Of a stretch of 64,000 bases of DNA, positions 17,932 through 26,638 are shown piece by piece. Position 1 is the stretch's first letter. Each line of letters opens with the position of its first letter. Below the pieces are notes generated by a model. The model was not told where the DNA came from and did not search any database. It saw only the letters and a program-made list of their open reading frames with translations. The translations under genes were made by a program, and so were the position numbers. Origin of the DNA: [Leptolyngbya] sp. JSC-1 (GTDB taxonomy: Bacteria > Cyanobacteriota > Cyanobacteriia > Elainellales > Elainellaceae); contig KL662191.1 in NCBI GenBank assembly GCA_000733415.1, positions 4,886,140-4,950,139 of the forward strand, given 5' to 3'.

Positions 17932-19056
17932 ATGGTGATCGCAACTTCTCCCAAAACCCATCCGTTGGCTCACATTATCGAGCGGTTAGAACAGGGGGGT
18001 GCCCTGCTGCCGGAGTCGCCAGAAAATCTGGTGGAAGTGGTGGGCATCCTCAAAAGCTATGGCACAGTACTAGATGCCTATCAAATCAACCTGACCTACA
18101 TCGCAGAACACCAATTTTTGGTACTGTTTCCCTTTTTCAAGTACTTCAATGGCGAAGTCACTCTGCAAAAGCTACTGAAGCACTGGTGGCACGACCGGAT
18201 CAACTACGAATTTTCCGAATACTGCATGAGAGCCATGTTCTGGCATGGGGCACAAGGCTTAGACACTTACCTGGATAGTCCAGAGTTTCGTCAGCGGGCC
18301 ACCGCTGCAATCCAGGCCAAGCTACGCGGTAATCTGTGGATGGGCGGCCTCAATCGCCTATTTCCAGAATTTTTGATCGAACAGGTGCGGCTGCTCTGCT
18401 ACTACAGCGCTCTGGGCCAGTTCTGGAACGTGATGAGCCGCATGTTTCTCATCCTCTCGGATCGCTACGATCGCGGCGAAATTCGGTCGATTGCCGATGT
18501 GGTGGACCATATCCGCGAGGGTCTAGTGGAAGCAGCAGCGAAGCCGATTACCTATGCGGTGAACATCAAAGGTCAAACTTACGAAATTATCCCCCAATCC
18601 GTAGGGCTGACCTTTTTAATGGATACGGCAGTTCCCTATGTGGAAGCCGTTTTCTTTCGGTCATTCCCCTTCTTTGGCACCGTCTCCTACAACGCTCAGG
18701 CGCATCAAATCTCACCCAGTCAGGCCGACTTCAACTATGGAGCGCTCTACGCGGATCCCTTGCCGATTGGTGGAGCCGGCATTCCTCCCACGCTGCTGAT
18801 GCAGGATATGGTGCACTTTGTGCCGCCCTATTTGCAGGAAGTTTACATGCGCAGTATCCGGGGCCAGGACGATCTGCGCGTGAAGATTTGCGAAAGCTTC
18901 CAAAAGTCGATGTTTTGCGTCACGACCGCTGCCATTCAAGGCTTGGCTCCCTATCCCCTCACCACCACCGATCCGGAGCAACGGCAGGCAAATCGCACCT
19001 ATCTAGAGCAGTGGATGGATCGATTTGTGAATTCTCGTTTACAGGCTGTAAATTAA
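17932..19056 (+). CDS. cupB: CO2 hydration protein CupB/ChpX type
   Basis: 374 aa, matching the CupA/CupB (ChpY/ChpX) family unique to cyanobacteria. These proteins sit on NDH-1MS complexes and couple redox-driven proton pumping to hydration of CO2 to bicarbonate. Family phrases include LLKHWWHDRINYEFSEYCMR, PYVEAVFFRSFPFFGTVSYNAQ and AGIPPTLLMQDMVHF. As I recall CupA, it carries a ~60-residue insertion after FPFFKYF and is ~440-450 aa; this protein lacks it, and its length matches CupB (~370-390 aa). No cupS follows, which also fits the CupB complex. Last gene of the ndhF4-ndhD4-cupB operon. Confidence 0.88.
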   Translation: MVIATSPKTHPLAHIIERLEQGGALLPESPENLVEVVGILKSYGTVLDAYQINLTYIAEHQFLVLFPFFKYFNGEVTLQKLLKHWWHDRINYEFSEYCMRAMFWHGAQGLDTYLDSPEFRQRATAAIQAKLRGNLWMGGLNRLFPEFLIEQVRLLCYYSALGQFWNVMSRMFLILSDRYDRGEIRSIADVVDHIREGLVEAAAKPITYAVNIKGQTYEIIPQSVGLTFLMDTAVPYVEAVFFRSFPFFGTVSYNAQAHQISPSQADFNYGALYADPLPIGGAGIPPTLLMQDMVHFVPPYLQEVYMRSIRGQDDLRVKICESFQKSMFCVTTAAIQGLAPYPLTTTDPEQRQANRTYLEQWMDRFVNSRLQAVN

Positions 19057-19066
19057 TCAGACTCAG

Positions 19067-19095
19067 TCATCAGAGTCATCAGAGTCATCAGACTC
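19067..19095. repeat. 9-bp tandem repeat TCATCAGAG x3
   Basis: Three consecutive units (TCATCAGAG, TCATCAGAG, TCATCAGAC) start 11 bp after the cupB stop, in the gap where cupB and ftsW converge. Confidence 0.7.
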
Positions 19096-19175
19096 AATCA
19101 AACGATCACTGGAGGCATTTTGCTCACGGCTACCCTAGATCTATCCGTCAGAAGAAGAAGAATGAGATGGAGCTA

Positions 19176-20354
19176 TCACTGTTCTTCTAGTTGAACGTTT
19201 TGGTTGAGCGCCAGCACTTCAGCGCTGGTGTTTTCTCTGGCAACCCGCACCAGCAGCCCAGCCGCAACCAAGCTGGCAATCATCGAGCTGCCGCCATAGC
19301 TAAACAAAGGAAATGGCAAACCCGTAGTTGGTAGTGCCCCGGTTGCCACGCCGATATTCAGCAGCGATTGCCCTACCATCAAGATCATGATGCCAATAGC
19401 TACCAAACGATGCACTGGATTGTAGGCTCTAATCGCTACCTGCAACGCCAGCGTTGCATAGGTGGCGAGCATTAGGAATAATAACAAGCAGCCGACAAAG
19501 CCAAATTCCTCAGCAAACACTGAGAAAATAAAATCTGTGTATTGAATCGGCAGATAAAATAGCTTCTGCTGCGATAGCCCAAACCCCGTTCCCCAAAAGC
19601 CACCCGAACCAATCGCCAGCAGGCTCTGTACCAACTGATAGCCATCTTCTTGCGCATCAACCCAAGGATTCAGGAACGAGGTCAACCTACGTCGTTGATA
19701 GGTCTTGATGCTGACACTCACCACTGCTACGAGTACACCTGCCCCAGCCGCCGTTCCTAAATAGCGGTAGGGCATTCCTGACGCCAGAGCCAGCAACCAG
19801 ATGATGATGCCGCACAATGCCGCCGTGCTCAGGTTCGGCTGAACCAGAATTCCGCCCAGGATGATCATAAAAATGCCGAGCCACGTCAAGCGCACGGTCC
19901 AGGAGAGCCGGTCCCACTGCCCAAACACACGCGCCCCCTGCAATACCAAAAACGGCTTGATCATCTCTGAGGGCTGAATCGCCGCAGGTCCAATCACCAG
20001 CCAGCGCGTCGCTCCATTCACCGTTGTGCCAATTCCCGGAATCAGCGTCGCCAAGATCAGCCCCAGGAAAATCATGATGCCCCAGTCAGCCAAACCCAGC
20101 GCATAGCGCATCGAAGAGTGGACCAGGATGTTGAAGCACGTCAAGCCCAGAAAAATCCAGACGAGCTGACCTTTGAAGAAATATAGGTTATCCCCCCGCT
20201 CGGCACCGGCTGCCACGTAGGACGCCGAAAACATCACGACTAACCCGACTGACAGCCACAAGAAAGTTAACCAGCGCAGGGCACGCGCCTCAAATGACCA
20301 GGTTTGAGCCGAGGGATCATAAAACGGCAATAGGAAGCGAACGATTGAAGCCAT
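19176..20354 (-). CDS. ftsW: septal peptidoglycan glycosyltransferase FtsW
   Basis: 392 aa, about ten membrane helices, SEDS family. These enzymes polymerise lipid II at the division septum together with a class b PBP. Diagnostic stretches: NGATRWLVIGPAAIQPSEMIK, the loop LNPWVDAQEDGYQLVQSLLA, GFGLSQQKLFYLP...TDFIFSVFAEEFGF, and the C-terminal TTGLPFPLFSYGGSSM. These favour FtsW over RodA. It stands alone and is convergent with cupB. The start at 20354 has only a weak Shine-Dalgarno sequence; the protein begins MASIVRFLLPFYDPSA, as is common in cyanobacterial FtsW. Confidence 0.93.
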   Translation of the reverse strand: MASIVRFLLPFYDPSAQTWSFEARALRWLTFLWLSVGLVVMFSASYVAAGAERGDNLYFFKGQLVWIFLGLTCFNILVHSSMRYALGLADWGIMIFLGLILATLIPGIGTTVNGATRWLVIGPAAIQPSEMIKPFLVLQGARVFGQWDRLSWTVRLTWLGIFMIILGGILVQPNLSTAALCGIIIWLLALASGMPYRYLGTAAGAGVLVAVVSVSIKTYQRRRLTSFLNPWVDAQEDGYQLVQSLLAIGSGGFWGTGFGLSQQKLFYLPIQYTDFIFSVFAEEFGFVGCLLLFLMLATYATLALQVAIRAYNPVHRLVAIGIMILMVGQSLLNIGVATGALPTTGLPFPLFSYGGSSMIASLVAAGLLVRVARENTSAEVLALNQNVQLEEQ

Positions 20355-20555
20355 GCCGGATTGACGATAATGAGATGGAAACTAGATGCAGCAACTCGCA
20401 GGATTCCAGGTTGACCAACCAAGACAATAGCTTAGTAAGACAGCCTTTTGCAGAAGATGCCTCCATAGGGTAGCTCAAGTCTAAGGATTTTGATCCAGCC
20501 CCGAATTAAAGTTATTCAAACTTACTTGTGGATTTGTCGATAAGAGCCGCCTTCT

Positions 20556-21180
20556 ATGCCTAGAGCAACGATTATTCAACCCGATCAGTCCTACACCTTT
20601 GCCGCCTACTTCAAACTCGACTTTGCTCCGCAAGATATTTTGGCCTATTTCAACGTTTCTCTTCAACGTCGCTCTCTCAAGTTACCTCGTTACTCTGGCA
20701 CCCTGGATCGCCTCACCGACTTAACTACCCGAATCGAAGAAAGCCTTCCTCGTCTGAGCTGACCAGTGAGATGGCACGACGAGAATTCTTGATTGCACCT
20801 GTGTTGATGGATGTGCTGCACTATACTCAGGCACCCTCAACGTGGAGTATCCTGTTGCCGTTGGCAACCAACTCAAAGGCTCACTGGACTACTTGCTCCA
20901 AACTCACCAGACATTTCCCGTGATAGAGGCGAAAAATGAAGATCTAGAACGAGGTTTTGTTCAGCTTGCCATCGAACTCATCGCCCTCGATCAATGGATA
21001 GACTCCGAATAACCGATCTTGCAGGGGGCAATTTCAACCGGAACGATCTGGCAGTTTGGTCAGTTTGATCGGCAGTCTCGTGAAGTAACTCAAAATCTCG
21101 ATCTCTACCGAGTTCCCGCTGATTTAGAAGATCTGTTGCGAGTTCTAGTCGGAATTCTGGAACCCTATAGAGAGGTTTAG
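20556..21180 (+). pseudogene. decayed cyanobacterial PD-(D/E)XK-like hypothetical gene
   Basis: A recognisable ~205-aa cyanobacterial family (start MPRATIIQPDQSYTFAAYFK) is broken at three places. Frame 1 runs to the TGA at 20760. The homologous text LTSEMARREFLIAPVLMD resumes in another frame from 20759. A second frame change near 20834 leads to LNVEYPVAVGNQLKGSLDYL and VIEAKNEDLERGFVQ. Then TAA at 21010 interrupts SE*PILQGAISTG before the natural TAG at 21178. The V-I-E-A-K piece resembles the Glu-x-Lys core of restriction-like nuclease folds, but function is unknown. The gene cannot make its full product. Confidence 0.82.
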
Positions 21181-21202
21181 CTGTGAGGAATGGCACGGCA
21201 AG

Positions 21203-21426
21203 TTGTTAAATGTTGCTGCTTTAACTGTTGCCCTTGCCCAATACAATTTGTGCCGAGGGCAAGTTGGAACCATCGTTGAGATATTGGCAAGTGGCACAGC
21301 CTTTGAGGCTGAATTGAGGTTGAATCCAGCGATCGCAATGGACGGATCTATGAATCGATTAAGTTACGTCCAGAGCGAATCATGGTTTTGCATGTTGAGC
21401 CGGCAACAGCCGAGCAAACCCTTTAA
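21203..21426 (+). pseudogene. decayed DUF4926 gene
   Basis: The text LLNVAALTVALAQYNL, then RGQVGTIVEILASGTAFE, matches DUF4926 (about 65 aa). The frame then changes near 21318, after which SDRNGRIYESIKLRPERIMV and LHVEPATAEQT continue in another frame to TAA at 21424. No good start codon is seen upstream (TTG at 21203 is in frame). DUF4926 genes are often found beside toxin-like genes. It directly follows another decayed gene, so the 20.5-21.4 kb stretch looks like a dying accessory cassette. Confidence 0.75.
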
Positions 21427-21602
21427 CAACAACTTTAAGAGGATGCCCGAAAAGTGCGTCAAGGCTCACCCCTCCCACTCTTCAAACACCCTCTCAAATT
21501 TCTCTCAAACGTTGAGATTTTGCTTGTTAGATTTTGCTTGACGCCGTCAGCCAGAGCTGAAATTCGTCTAGATAGATCCAAATAAACAAGAGCTAAATAG
21601 AA

Positions 21603-21806
21603 CTACGCCAAGCCCGTATTGACTCCAGGCTTACCCGTCGCCAATTCAACCTTAACAATTTTGCCACCCATCTTCATGATGCGCTGCTGCTCCTTGAACC
21701 AGTTGTCGTAAGGAACTAGTTTGGTGAAGTAGGTGTTTTGCAGTTCCCGCTGAGTGCGAATCCGGGTTTGGCTAGGAACGCAAGCCGTGATTTTGAACAT
21801 CCGCAT
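21603..21806 (-). CDS. apcC: phycobilisome core linker ApcC (7.8 kDa)
   Basis: 67 aa, the small linker that caps allophycocyanin trimers in the phycobilisome core. The start MRMFKITACVPSQTRIRTQR and the YFTKLVPYDNWF segment are diagnostic. It is the last gene of the minus-strand apcA-apcB-apcC operon, 267 bp after apcB. That gap holds AGTTTT-type repeats and may contain a processing or attenuation signal that lowers linker output relative to apcAB. Confidence 0.96.
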   Translation of the reverse strand: MRMFKITACVPSQTRIRTQRELQNTYFTKLVPYDNWFKEQQRIMKMGGKIVKVELATGKPGVNTGLA

Positions 21807-21987
21807 GGGGCCGTCACTCTCCTTGTAAACTGAAAAACTTCTGTTGAATTTAGACTTTTAGACGTTATCTAAAATCACTTCAGCTAATTACGCTAAGCCT
21901 GGGAATCTAGGGCCAATCTTAGACTGCCATAGCCGCCTTGAAACAGCCATCGACGATCTAACACTCACACCAGACTTCCCAGACTTC

Positions 21988-22070
21988 AACAAGTTTTGAG
22001 TTTTAAGTTTTGAGGTTTGAATTAGATGGAGTTTGCGCCATCACTCAAGACTCAAGACCCATAACTCAAG
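21988..22070. repeat. AGTTTTGAGTTTTAAG-type repeats in apcB-apcC gap
   Basis: A run of AAGTTTTGAGTTTTAAGTTTT (21990-22010 region) is followed about 30 bp later by ACTCAAGACTCAAGACC-like text (22043-22070) of opposite sense, so the two can partly pair as a weak hairpin just after the apcB stop. The same repeat family occurs at 9718-9745, 12180-12212 and 22600-22645. Confidence 0.6.
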
Positions 22071-22073
22071 GAA

Positions 22074-22559
22074 TTAGCTCAAGCCAGAGCAGATGTAATC
22101 GAGGTAAACGCCCATTTCCTTACCAGCATCAGCACCTACCAAGCTAGCGGTGACTTCTTTGATCGCCTGGATTGCTTGCACGGTAGCGGCAATGGGTACA
22201 CCCAGCGAGTTGTAGGTTTCCTTCAAGCCGTTGAGCACGCGCTCATCCAGGATGGAAGGATCGCCAGCCAGCATGGCGTAGGTAGCATAGCGGAGGTAGT
22301 AGTCGAGGTCGCGGATGCAGGCTGCATAGCGACGGGTGGTGTACATGTTGCCACCGGGACGGGTGATGTCAGAGTACAGCAGAGACTTAGCCACTGCTTC
22401 CTTAACGATAGCAGCCGCATTAGCGCTGATCGCCGTTGCAGCCCGAACACGCAGCTCACCGCTGGAGAAGTAGCTCTTGAGCTTGTCCATAGCGGTGCTG
22501 TCCAGGTACTTGCCCTGAACGTCAGCAGAGTTGATAACAGAGGTAATTGCGTCTTGCAT
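22074..22559 (-). CDS. apcB: allophycocyanin beta subunit
   Basis: 161 aa phycobiliprotein. It starts MQDAITSVINSADVQGKYLD, as ApcB does, and the bilin-attachment Cys is in RRYAACIRDLDYYLRYATYA (Cys ~81). Asn in the preceding helix region and the C-terminal YFDY/YLDY helix (MGVYLDYICSGLS) fit. With ApcA it forms the trimeric discs of the phycobilisome core on the thylakoid surface. It lies 111 bp downstream of apcA on the same strand. Confidence 0.98.
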   Translation of the reverse strand: MQDAITSVINSADVQGKYLDSTAMDKLKSYFSSGELRVRAATAISANAAAIVKEAVAKSLLYSDITRPGGNMYTTRRYAACIRDLDYYLRYATYAMLAGDPSILDERVLNGLKETYNSLGVPIAATVQAIQAIKEVTASLVGADAGKEMGVYLDYICSGLS

Positions 22560-22599
22560 GATTTTGATTCCTTAGATCAAGTCGTTGTCCACAGTTAAA

Positions 22600-22665
22600 A
22601 AAGTTTTAAGTTCTAAGTTTTAAGTTTTGAATTGAGTTAACTCAAAACCCAACACTCATCACTCA
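22600..22665. repeat. AGTTTTAAG repeats and 14-bp palindrome in apcA-apcB gap
   Basis: Units of AAGTTTTAAGTTCTAAGTTTT fill 22600-22630. They end in the perfect palindrome TTGAGTTAACTCAA (22632-22645), then ACTCATCACTCAG. The element takes up most of the 111-bp spacer. Confidence 0.65.
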
Positions 22666-22670
22666 GTCTT

Positions 22671-23156
22671 TTACTGCATTGCACCGATGACGTAGTCAAA
22701 GTAGGTGCCTGCTTCAGCAGCATCATCGCCAGACAACAAGGAGGTTGCAACGCTCTTCATGGCACGAACGCCTTCAGCCACTGCATCGATGGGAGTACCG
22801 AGGGACTTGTACATTTCGCGCACGCCAACGATACCGATTTCTTCGATGGGAGTTACGTCGCCAGAAACCACTCCATAGGTGATCAGGCGGAGATAGTAGT
22901 CGAGGTCACGCAGGCAGGTAGCAGTCATTTCTTCGCCGTATGCGTTACCACCAGGGGAAACCACATCAGGGCGCTTTTGGAACAACTGATCGCCAGCTTG
23001 CTTAACAATCCGCTCGCGGGAATCAGTCAGAACCTGCGCAATCCGAAGACGACGCTCACCAGAGGTGACGAAGCCCTTGATCCGATCCAATTCACCGGGG
23101 CTTAGGTAACGGGCCTCGGCATCAGCGTTCACGATTGACTTCGTGACAATACTCAT
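22671..23156 (-). CDS. apcA: allophycocyanin alpha subunit
   Basis: 161 aa phycobiliprotein. It starts MSIVTKSIVNADAEARYLSP and carries the chromophore Cys in MTATCLRDLDYYLRLITYG (~80-81), which binds phycocyanobilin. A strong RBS (GGAGGA, plus-strand complement at 23164-23169) precedes the ATG. It is the first gene of apcABC. In many cyanobacteria apcE lies directly upstream; here the upstream neighbour is a divergent glycosyltransferase, so apcE must be elsewhere. Confidence 0.98.
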   Translation of the reverse strand: MSIVTKSIVNADAEARYLSPGELDRIKGFVTSGERRLRIAQVLTDSRERIVKQAGDQLFQKRPDVVSPGGNAYGEEMTATCLRDLDYYLRLITYGVVSGDVTPIEEIGIVGVREMYKSLGTPIDAVAEGVRAMKSVATSLLSGDDAAEAGTYFDYVIGAMQ

Positions 23157-23924
23157 CGATGGATTCCTCCGAAAAGCAAAATGTAACCAGAGATGATTAA
23201 ACTTGCGTTCACCATTGAGAATGACGGAATCTGAGGCAGTTAGAGCTACACCACAACCCAGGTGAATTCGTTTGGCTGCTAGCTCCGCTCAAATCTGACA
23301 TCCTTGCCAACTTGACTTTACAGCTTGACATTTCTGCCAAATGTGATAGGAATTTGCAACCTGCCTCGACCCTTCATCCGCGGAATATGGTCTGAACACA
23401 GCCATCTTCCGGAAACATTTTCCGGCATTCAGTTCACATTCTTAGGCGGTTCGCAATATTTTGTAACAATATTCCTCAGACAACGCGTCAACGACGTTAA
23501 TCAAGTTTTCAAATAGTTACAAATACCCATCAAGATTGTTCTGGGACTTTCTAGAGGTTGCCGTCCCCACTCTGGCAATCAATCTTGACCATCAACCTGA
23601 TCATCAACCCTGCTAATTCACTTTTGTTAACCCAGAGCTAAACCTGATCTAAACCTGGCAGCTTACGGCTATACCTCTGAATCGGATGCGGCAACAGCGA
23701 GAACTGCGGGAATACTAGATGCCAACCCTAGAACTTACTAGAACTTATTCAGTCAACTTGCTCGATGTCTAAACATCAAGCCATTCCTTGTTGAACTCAG
23801 CGCAGTTGAACCAATTAGTTGAACCAATTAGTTGAACCAACTAGAAGACTTGTCGAACTTGATTGAATCGACTTGCGGAACCATACAGCCGAACTATCCA
23901 AAAGCAGCCAGTAATCAGGACATG
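23157..23924. promoter_or_regulatory. apcA / hpsE-like divergent region with 13-bp tandem repeat
   Basis: About 770 bp between apcA and the glycosyltransferase. It must hold the strong apc promoter, but I cannot mark convincing boxes. Three tandem 13-bp units (GTTGAACCAATTA x2, GTTGAACCAACTA) occupy 23805-23843. An AT-rich near-palindrome (AATATTTTGTAACAATATT) lies around 23455-23473. Confidence 0.4.
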
Positions 23925-24881
23925 ATGGACTTTACCGTCGCAATTCCAACCTATAACGGCGAACAACGCTTGCCCGATGTTTTGAGGCGATTACAAACCC
24001 AAACTGGGCTTGAGGCAGTCAATTGGGAGGTTTTGGTTGTAGACAACAACAGCCAGGATCAGACTGCCGCAATTGTTGAAGCGTTTCAGACGACATTTTC
24101 CTGCCCACTCCGCTATTGCGTAGAACGCCAGCAGGGTGCTAGCTATGCTCGCCAACGAGCGGTCCGAGAGGCCCACAGCGAGTTGATCGGATTTCTCGAC
24201 GATGACAATTTGCCCGATCCAGGCTGGGTGTTGGCGGCCTATCAGTTTGCCCAACAGCATCCGCAAGCTGGTGCCTACGGCAGCCGAATTACTGGCGAGT
24301 TTGAAGTGGAACCACCGGCTCATTTTCAACGCATTGCCCCCTTTATGGCGATTGTAGAGCGAGGTTCCCAACCCCATCGCTATGAGCCTGAGAAAAAGCT
24401 ACTGCCCCCTTCGGCTGGGTTAGTGGTGCGCAAACAAGCTTGGCTGGCTCATGTACCAGAGCAAACCCTATTGAACCGTTTGCACTTCAAGCGATCTGAC
24501 GGCAATGATTGCAGTGAAGATATCGAGGCATTGTCCTACATTCAGCAGTCGGACTGGGAGATTTGGCACAATCCTGAGATGCGCATTGCGCACAAAATTC
24601 CGGCTTGGCGATTAGAGCGTCACTATTTGCTGCCGCTATTTCGCAGTATTGGTTTAAGTCGCTGTGCGACGCGCCTAGTGAGTATGAAACCCCAGGAACG
24701 CTGGTGGATGACAACAGCCTATATGGTCAGCGATTTGCGGCGGGTAGTTTTGCATATGCTCAAATATCACGCTCAGTTCAAGACTGATCTAGTCGCTGCC
24801 TGTGAGCTAGAACTTTACTTTGGTATTTTGATTAGTCCGTTCTATTTATTAGCTCAGCGCCTCTCAAAAGAGATTGACTGA
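23925..24881 (+). CDS. hpsE: HpsE-like family 2 glycosyltransferase
   Basis: About 318 aa GT-A fold enzyme. The N-terminal MDFTVAIPTYNGEQRLPDVL, the metal-binding FLDDDNLP motif, the segment GEFEVEPPAHFQRIAPFMAI and WEIWHNPEMRIAHKIPAWRL closely match the hormogonium polysaccharide glycosyltransferase HpsE. An in-frame TTG at 23832 lies in a tandem repeat and has no RBS. AGGA at 23917-23920 supports ATG 23922/23925, where the family normally starts. It probably adds sugars to an exported polysaccharide. A second GT2 gene follows after 51 bp. Assignment is by recognised similarity; the rest of the hps cluster is not here. Confidence 0.75.
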   Translation: MDFTVAIPTYNGEQRLPDVLRRLQTQTGLEAVNWEVLVVDNNSQDQTAAIVEAFQTTFSCPLRYCVERQQGASYARQRAVREAHSELIGFLDDDNLPDPGWVLAAYQFAQQHPQAGAYGSRITGEFEVEPPAHFQRIAPFMAIVERGSQPHRYEPEKKLLPPSAGLVVRKQAWLAHVPEQTLLNRLHFKRSDGNDCSEDIEALSYIQQSDWEIWHNPEMRIAHKIPAWRLERHYLLPLFRSIGLSRCATRLVSMKPQERWWMTTAYMVSDLRRVVLHMLKYHAQFKTDLVAACELELYFGILISPFYLLAQRLSKEID

Positions 24882-24932
24882 AATATCAGCTGCGACTTCA
24901 TTTCTTCATTTCTAGATTTTTGGCTGCATATC

Positions 24933-25904
24933 ATGAATACACCACTGATTTCCGTTATTATTCCGGCATACAATTCTGCAACAACTATTGAAAGAACGAT
25001 ACGATCTGTTTTAGATCAAACTTATACTCATTTTGAATTGCTGATTATCAACGATGGTTCAACAGATCGAACTTTAGAAGTTGCTTCTAGTATTCAAGAT
25101 GAGCGGATAAAAATATTTTCCTATCCTAACTCTGGTGTTCATGCCAGCCGTAATCGGGGCATTGCTCAAGCAGCAGGAGACTATATCACTTTTATTGATG
25201 CCGATGATCTTTGGACGGTGGACAAGCTAGCAGCTCAGCTCAATGCTTTGCAACAAAATCCTCAAGCGGCTGTTGCCTATAGCTGGACTGATTATATTGA
25301 CCAGCAGGATCAGTTCTTACGCAAAGGAACCTACATCAAAGCGAATGGCAATGTCTATGCTAAGTTGCTAGGCACAAATTTTTTGGAGAATGGTTCCAAT
25401 CCGCTAATTTGCAAATGGGCCTTTGCTGAGGTGGGTTTGTTTGATTGTGTCTTAAAAAACGCGGGTGATTGGGATATGTGGCTCCGGCTGGCAGCTCGCT
25501 ATCCGTTCGTTTGTGTGGCGGCTCCGCAAATTTTATATCGGGTTTCTCCCAAGTCTCTCTCCACCCACCTTTGGAGTATGGAAACCTGTTGTATAGAGAT
25601 TTTGGAGAAAAATTTTGCTACGGCTCCAGCTGAGCTTCAGCCACTGCGAGGCCAGTGCTTTAGCAACTTTTATCTGTATCTAGCCCTAAAAGCACTTGAA
25701 GCGAGTCAATCTCGCTCCAGCAGCCTTAAAGCGATTCACTACTTGTTACAGGCTGTGAAGTATGATCCTTCCCTGCCCCGCCGCCGTCAGTTTTTAACCT
25801 TATTAACTTTGGTAAAAGCATTTTTAGGGGTTTTATTTTCACCACAAATTGCTCGACAACAGCTATCGCTCATCAAAAAGCAGCGCCAAGTCATAGCGCA
25901 GTAA
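24933..25904 (+). CDS. family 2 glycosyltransferase
   Basis: 323 aa. The N-terminal ISVIIPAYNSATTIERTIRS, the NDGST nucleotide-binding element, ARNRG-like SRNRGIAQAAGDYI and the DxD motif FIDADDLW define a GT-A family 2 enzyme using a nucleotide-diphospho-sugar. GDWDMWLRLAARYP is the typical ED/WD acceptor-site region. There are no clear membrane helices apart from a hydrophobic stretch near 280-290. It is 51 bp downstream of the HpsE-like gene, so probably in the same operon for surface polysaccharide. It is noticeably more AT-rich than its upstream neighbour. Specificity is unknown. Confidence 0.88.
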   Translation: MNTPLISVIIPAYNSATTIERTIRSVLDQTYTHFELLIINDGSTDRTLEVASSIQDERIKIFSYPNSGVHASRNRGIAQAAGDYITFIDADDLWTVDKLAAQLNALQQNPQAAVAYSWTDYIDQQDQFLRKGTYIKANGNVYAKLLGTNFLENGSNPLICKWAFAEVGLFDCVLKNAGDWDMWLRLAARYPFVCVAAPQILYRVSPKSLSTHLWSMETCCIEILEKNFATAPAELQPLRGQCFSNFYLYLALKALEASQSRSSSLKAIHYLLQAVKYDPSLPRRRQFLTLLTLVKAFLGVLFSPQIARQQLSLIKKQRQVIAQ

Positions 25905-26131
25905 TGATTGCAAAACAAAATTGTAGAATAACGATTGGCTCTATATAGCGATCTGATTTGAGCCATAGAAATTGGAATAAGAAGGCGACTAAAGAACCTG
26001 ACTAGGCCATGATGCTCTATAGGCTTTGCGCAATTAGTTGATCAATTCAAGGAATAAATTGATAATGTAAAGTCAATTCCATCATCCTCGTTTTGTAACA
26101 GAGGAGACACCATTCTTTCAAGGATTTGAAT

Positions 26132-26638
26132 ATGCCAAAAACCAAACAGCGGCCCTCTGCCGTCACCATTGTTTCTAAAGATGCGCTCGAACAGGCTGGT
26201 ATAAGGTTGCAAGAGTTGCCGGATAAACCCAAGGAATTTTGGTCCCTACGGGAAGCGGTCGCCATTTTGCAAGAGGATATTACAGACGCGCTCAACCGGG
26301 GATACACCTATGACGAAATCGTCAAACTCCTGGCCGGTAAAAACATTTCCATTACCGCTTCTTCGCTCAAACGCTATCTAGCGACCGCAAGGCGCGAAGG
26401 GAACGCCAAAACTAGAAAGCCCAGAAAACCTCGCAATCAGGCCCTAGCCGTTACACAACCAATGGCTACAACCCCGTCTGCTGCCACGTTTGGGGCGCAA
26501 TCGGCTCAACCGCAGGTCAGGAAAACTACAACCACTCGATCAGCAGCTAAAGCGGCTCCTGTTAGTAAGAGCCGTGCTGCTGTTGGCAAGAAGGCTTCTT
26601 CCTCCACTACGGGTAAGCGAGGGCGTAATCCTGCATAA
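26132..26638 (+). CDS. HTH protein with basic Ala/Lys/Thr-rich tail
   Basis: 168 aa from ATG 26132, with AGGA at 26121-26124 (an in-frame TTG at 26126 is less likely). The N-terminal half has a helical segment FWSLREAVAILQEDITDALN and then a helix-turn-helix-like unit (TYDEIVKLLAGKNISITASS, LKRYLATARR) resembling small plasmid mobilisation/TraK-like DNA-binding proteins. The C-terminal ~75 residues are disordered and rich in Lys, Arg, Thr, Ala and Ser, like histone-like tails. No tra, mob or rep gene is nearby. A DNA-binding or nucleoid-associated role is plausible; this is inference. It stands alone between a GT2 gene and a GMC oxidoreductase. Confidence 0.65.
   Translation: MPKTKQRPSAVTIVSKDALEQAGIRLQELPDKPKEFWSLREAVAILQEDITDALNRGYTYDEIVKLLAGKNISITASSLKRYLATARREGNAKTRKPRKPRNQALAVTQPMATTPSAATFGAQSAQPQVRKTTTTRSAAKAAPVSKSRAAVGKKASSSTTGKRGRNPA

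Noticed and set aside
14323..19056. Inducible ndhF3-ndhD3-cupA operon
   Set aside because: The hydration protein lacks the CupA-type insertion and no cupS follows; the CupB set fits better, though phylogeny was not run.
18336..19190. 284-aa open frame overlapping cupB
   Set aside because: Arg/Ser-rich translation in another frame of cupB, without a family match.
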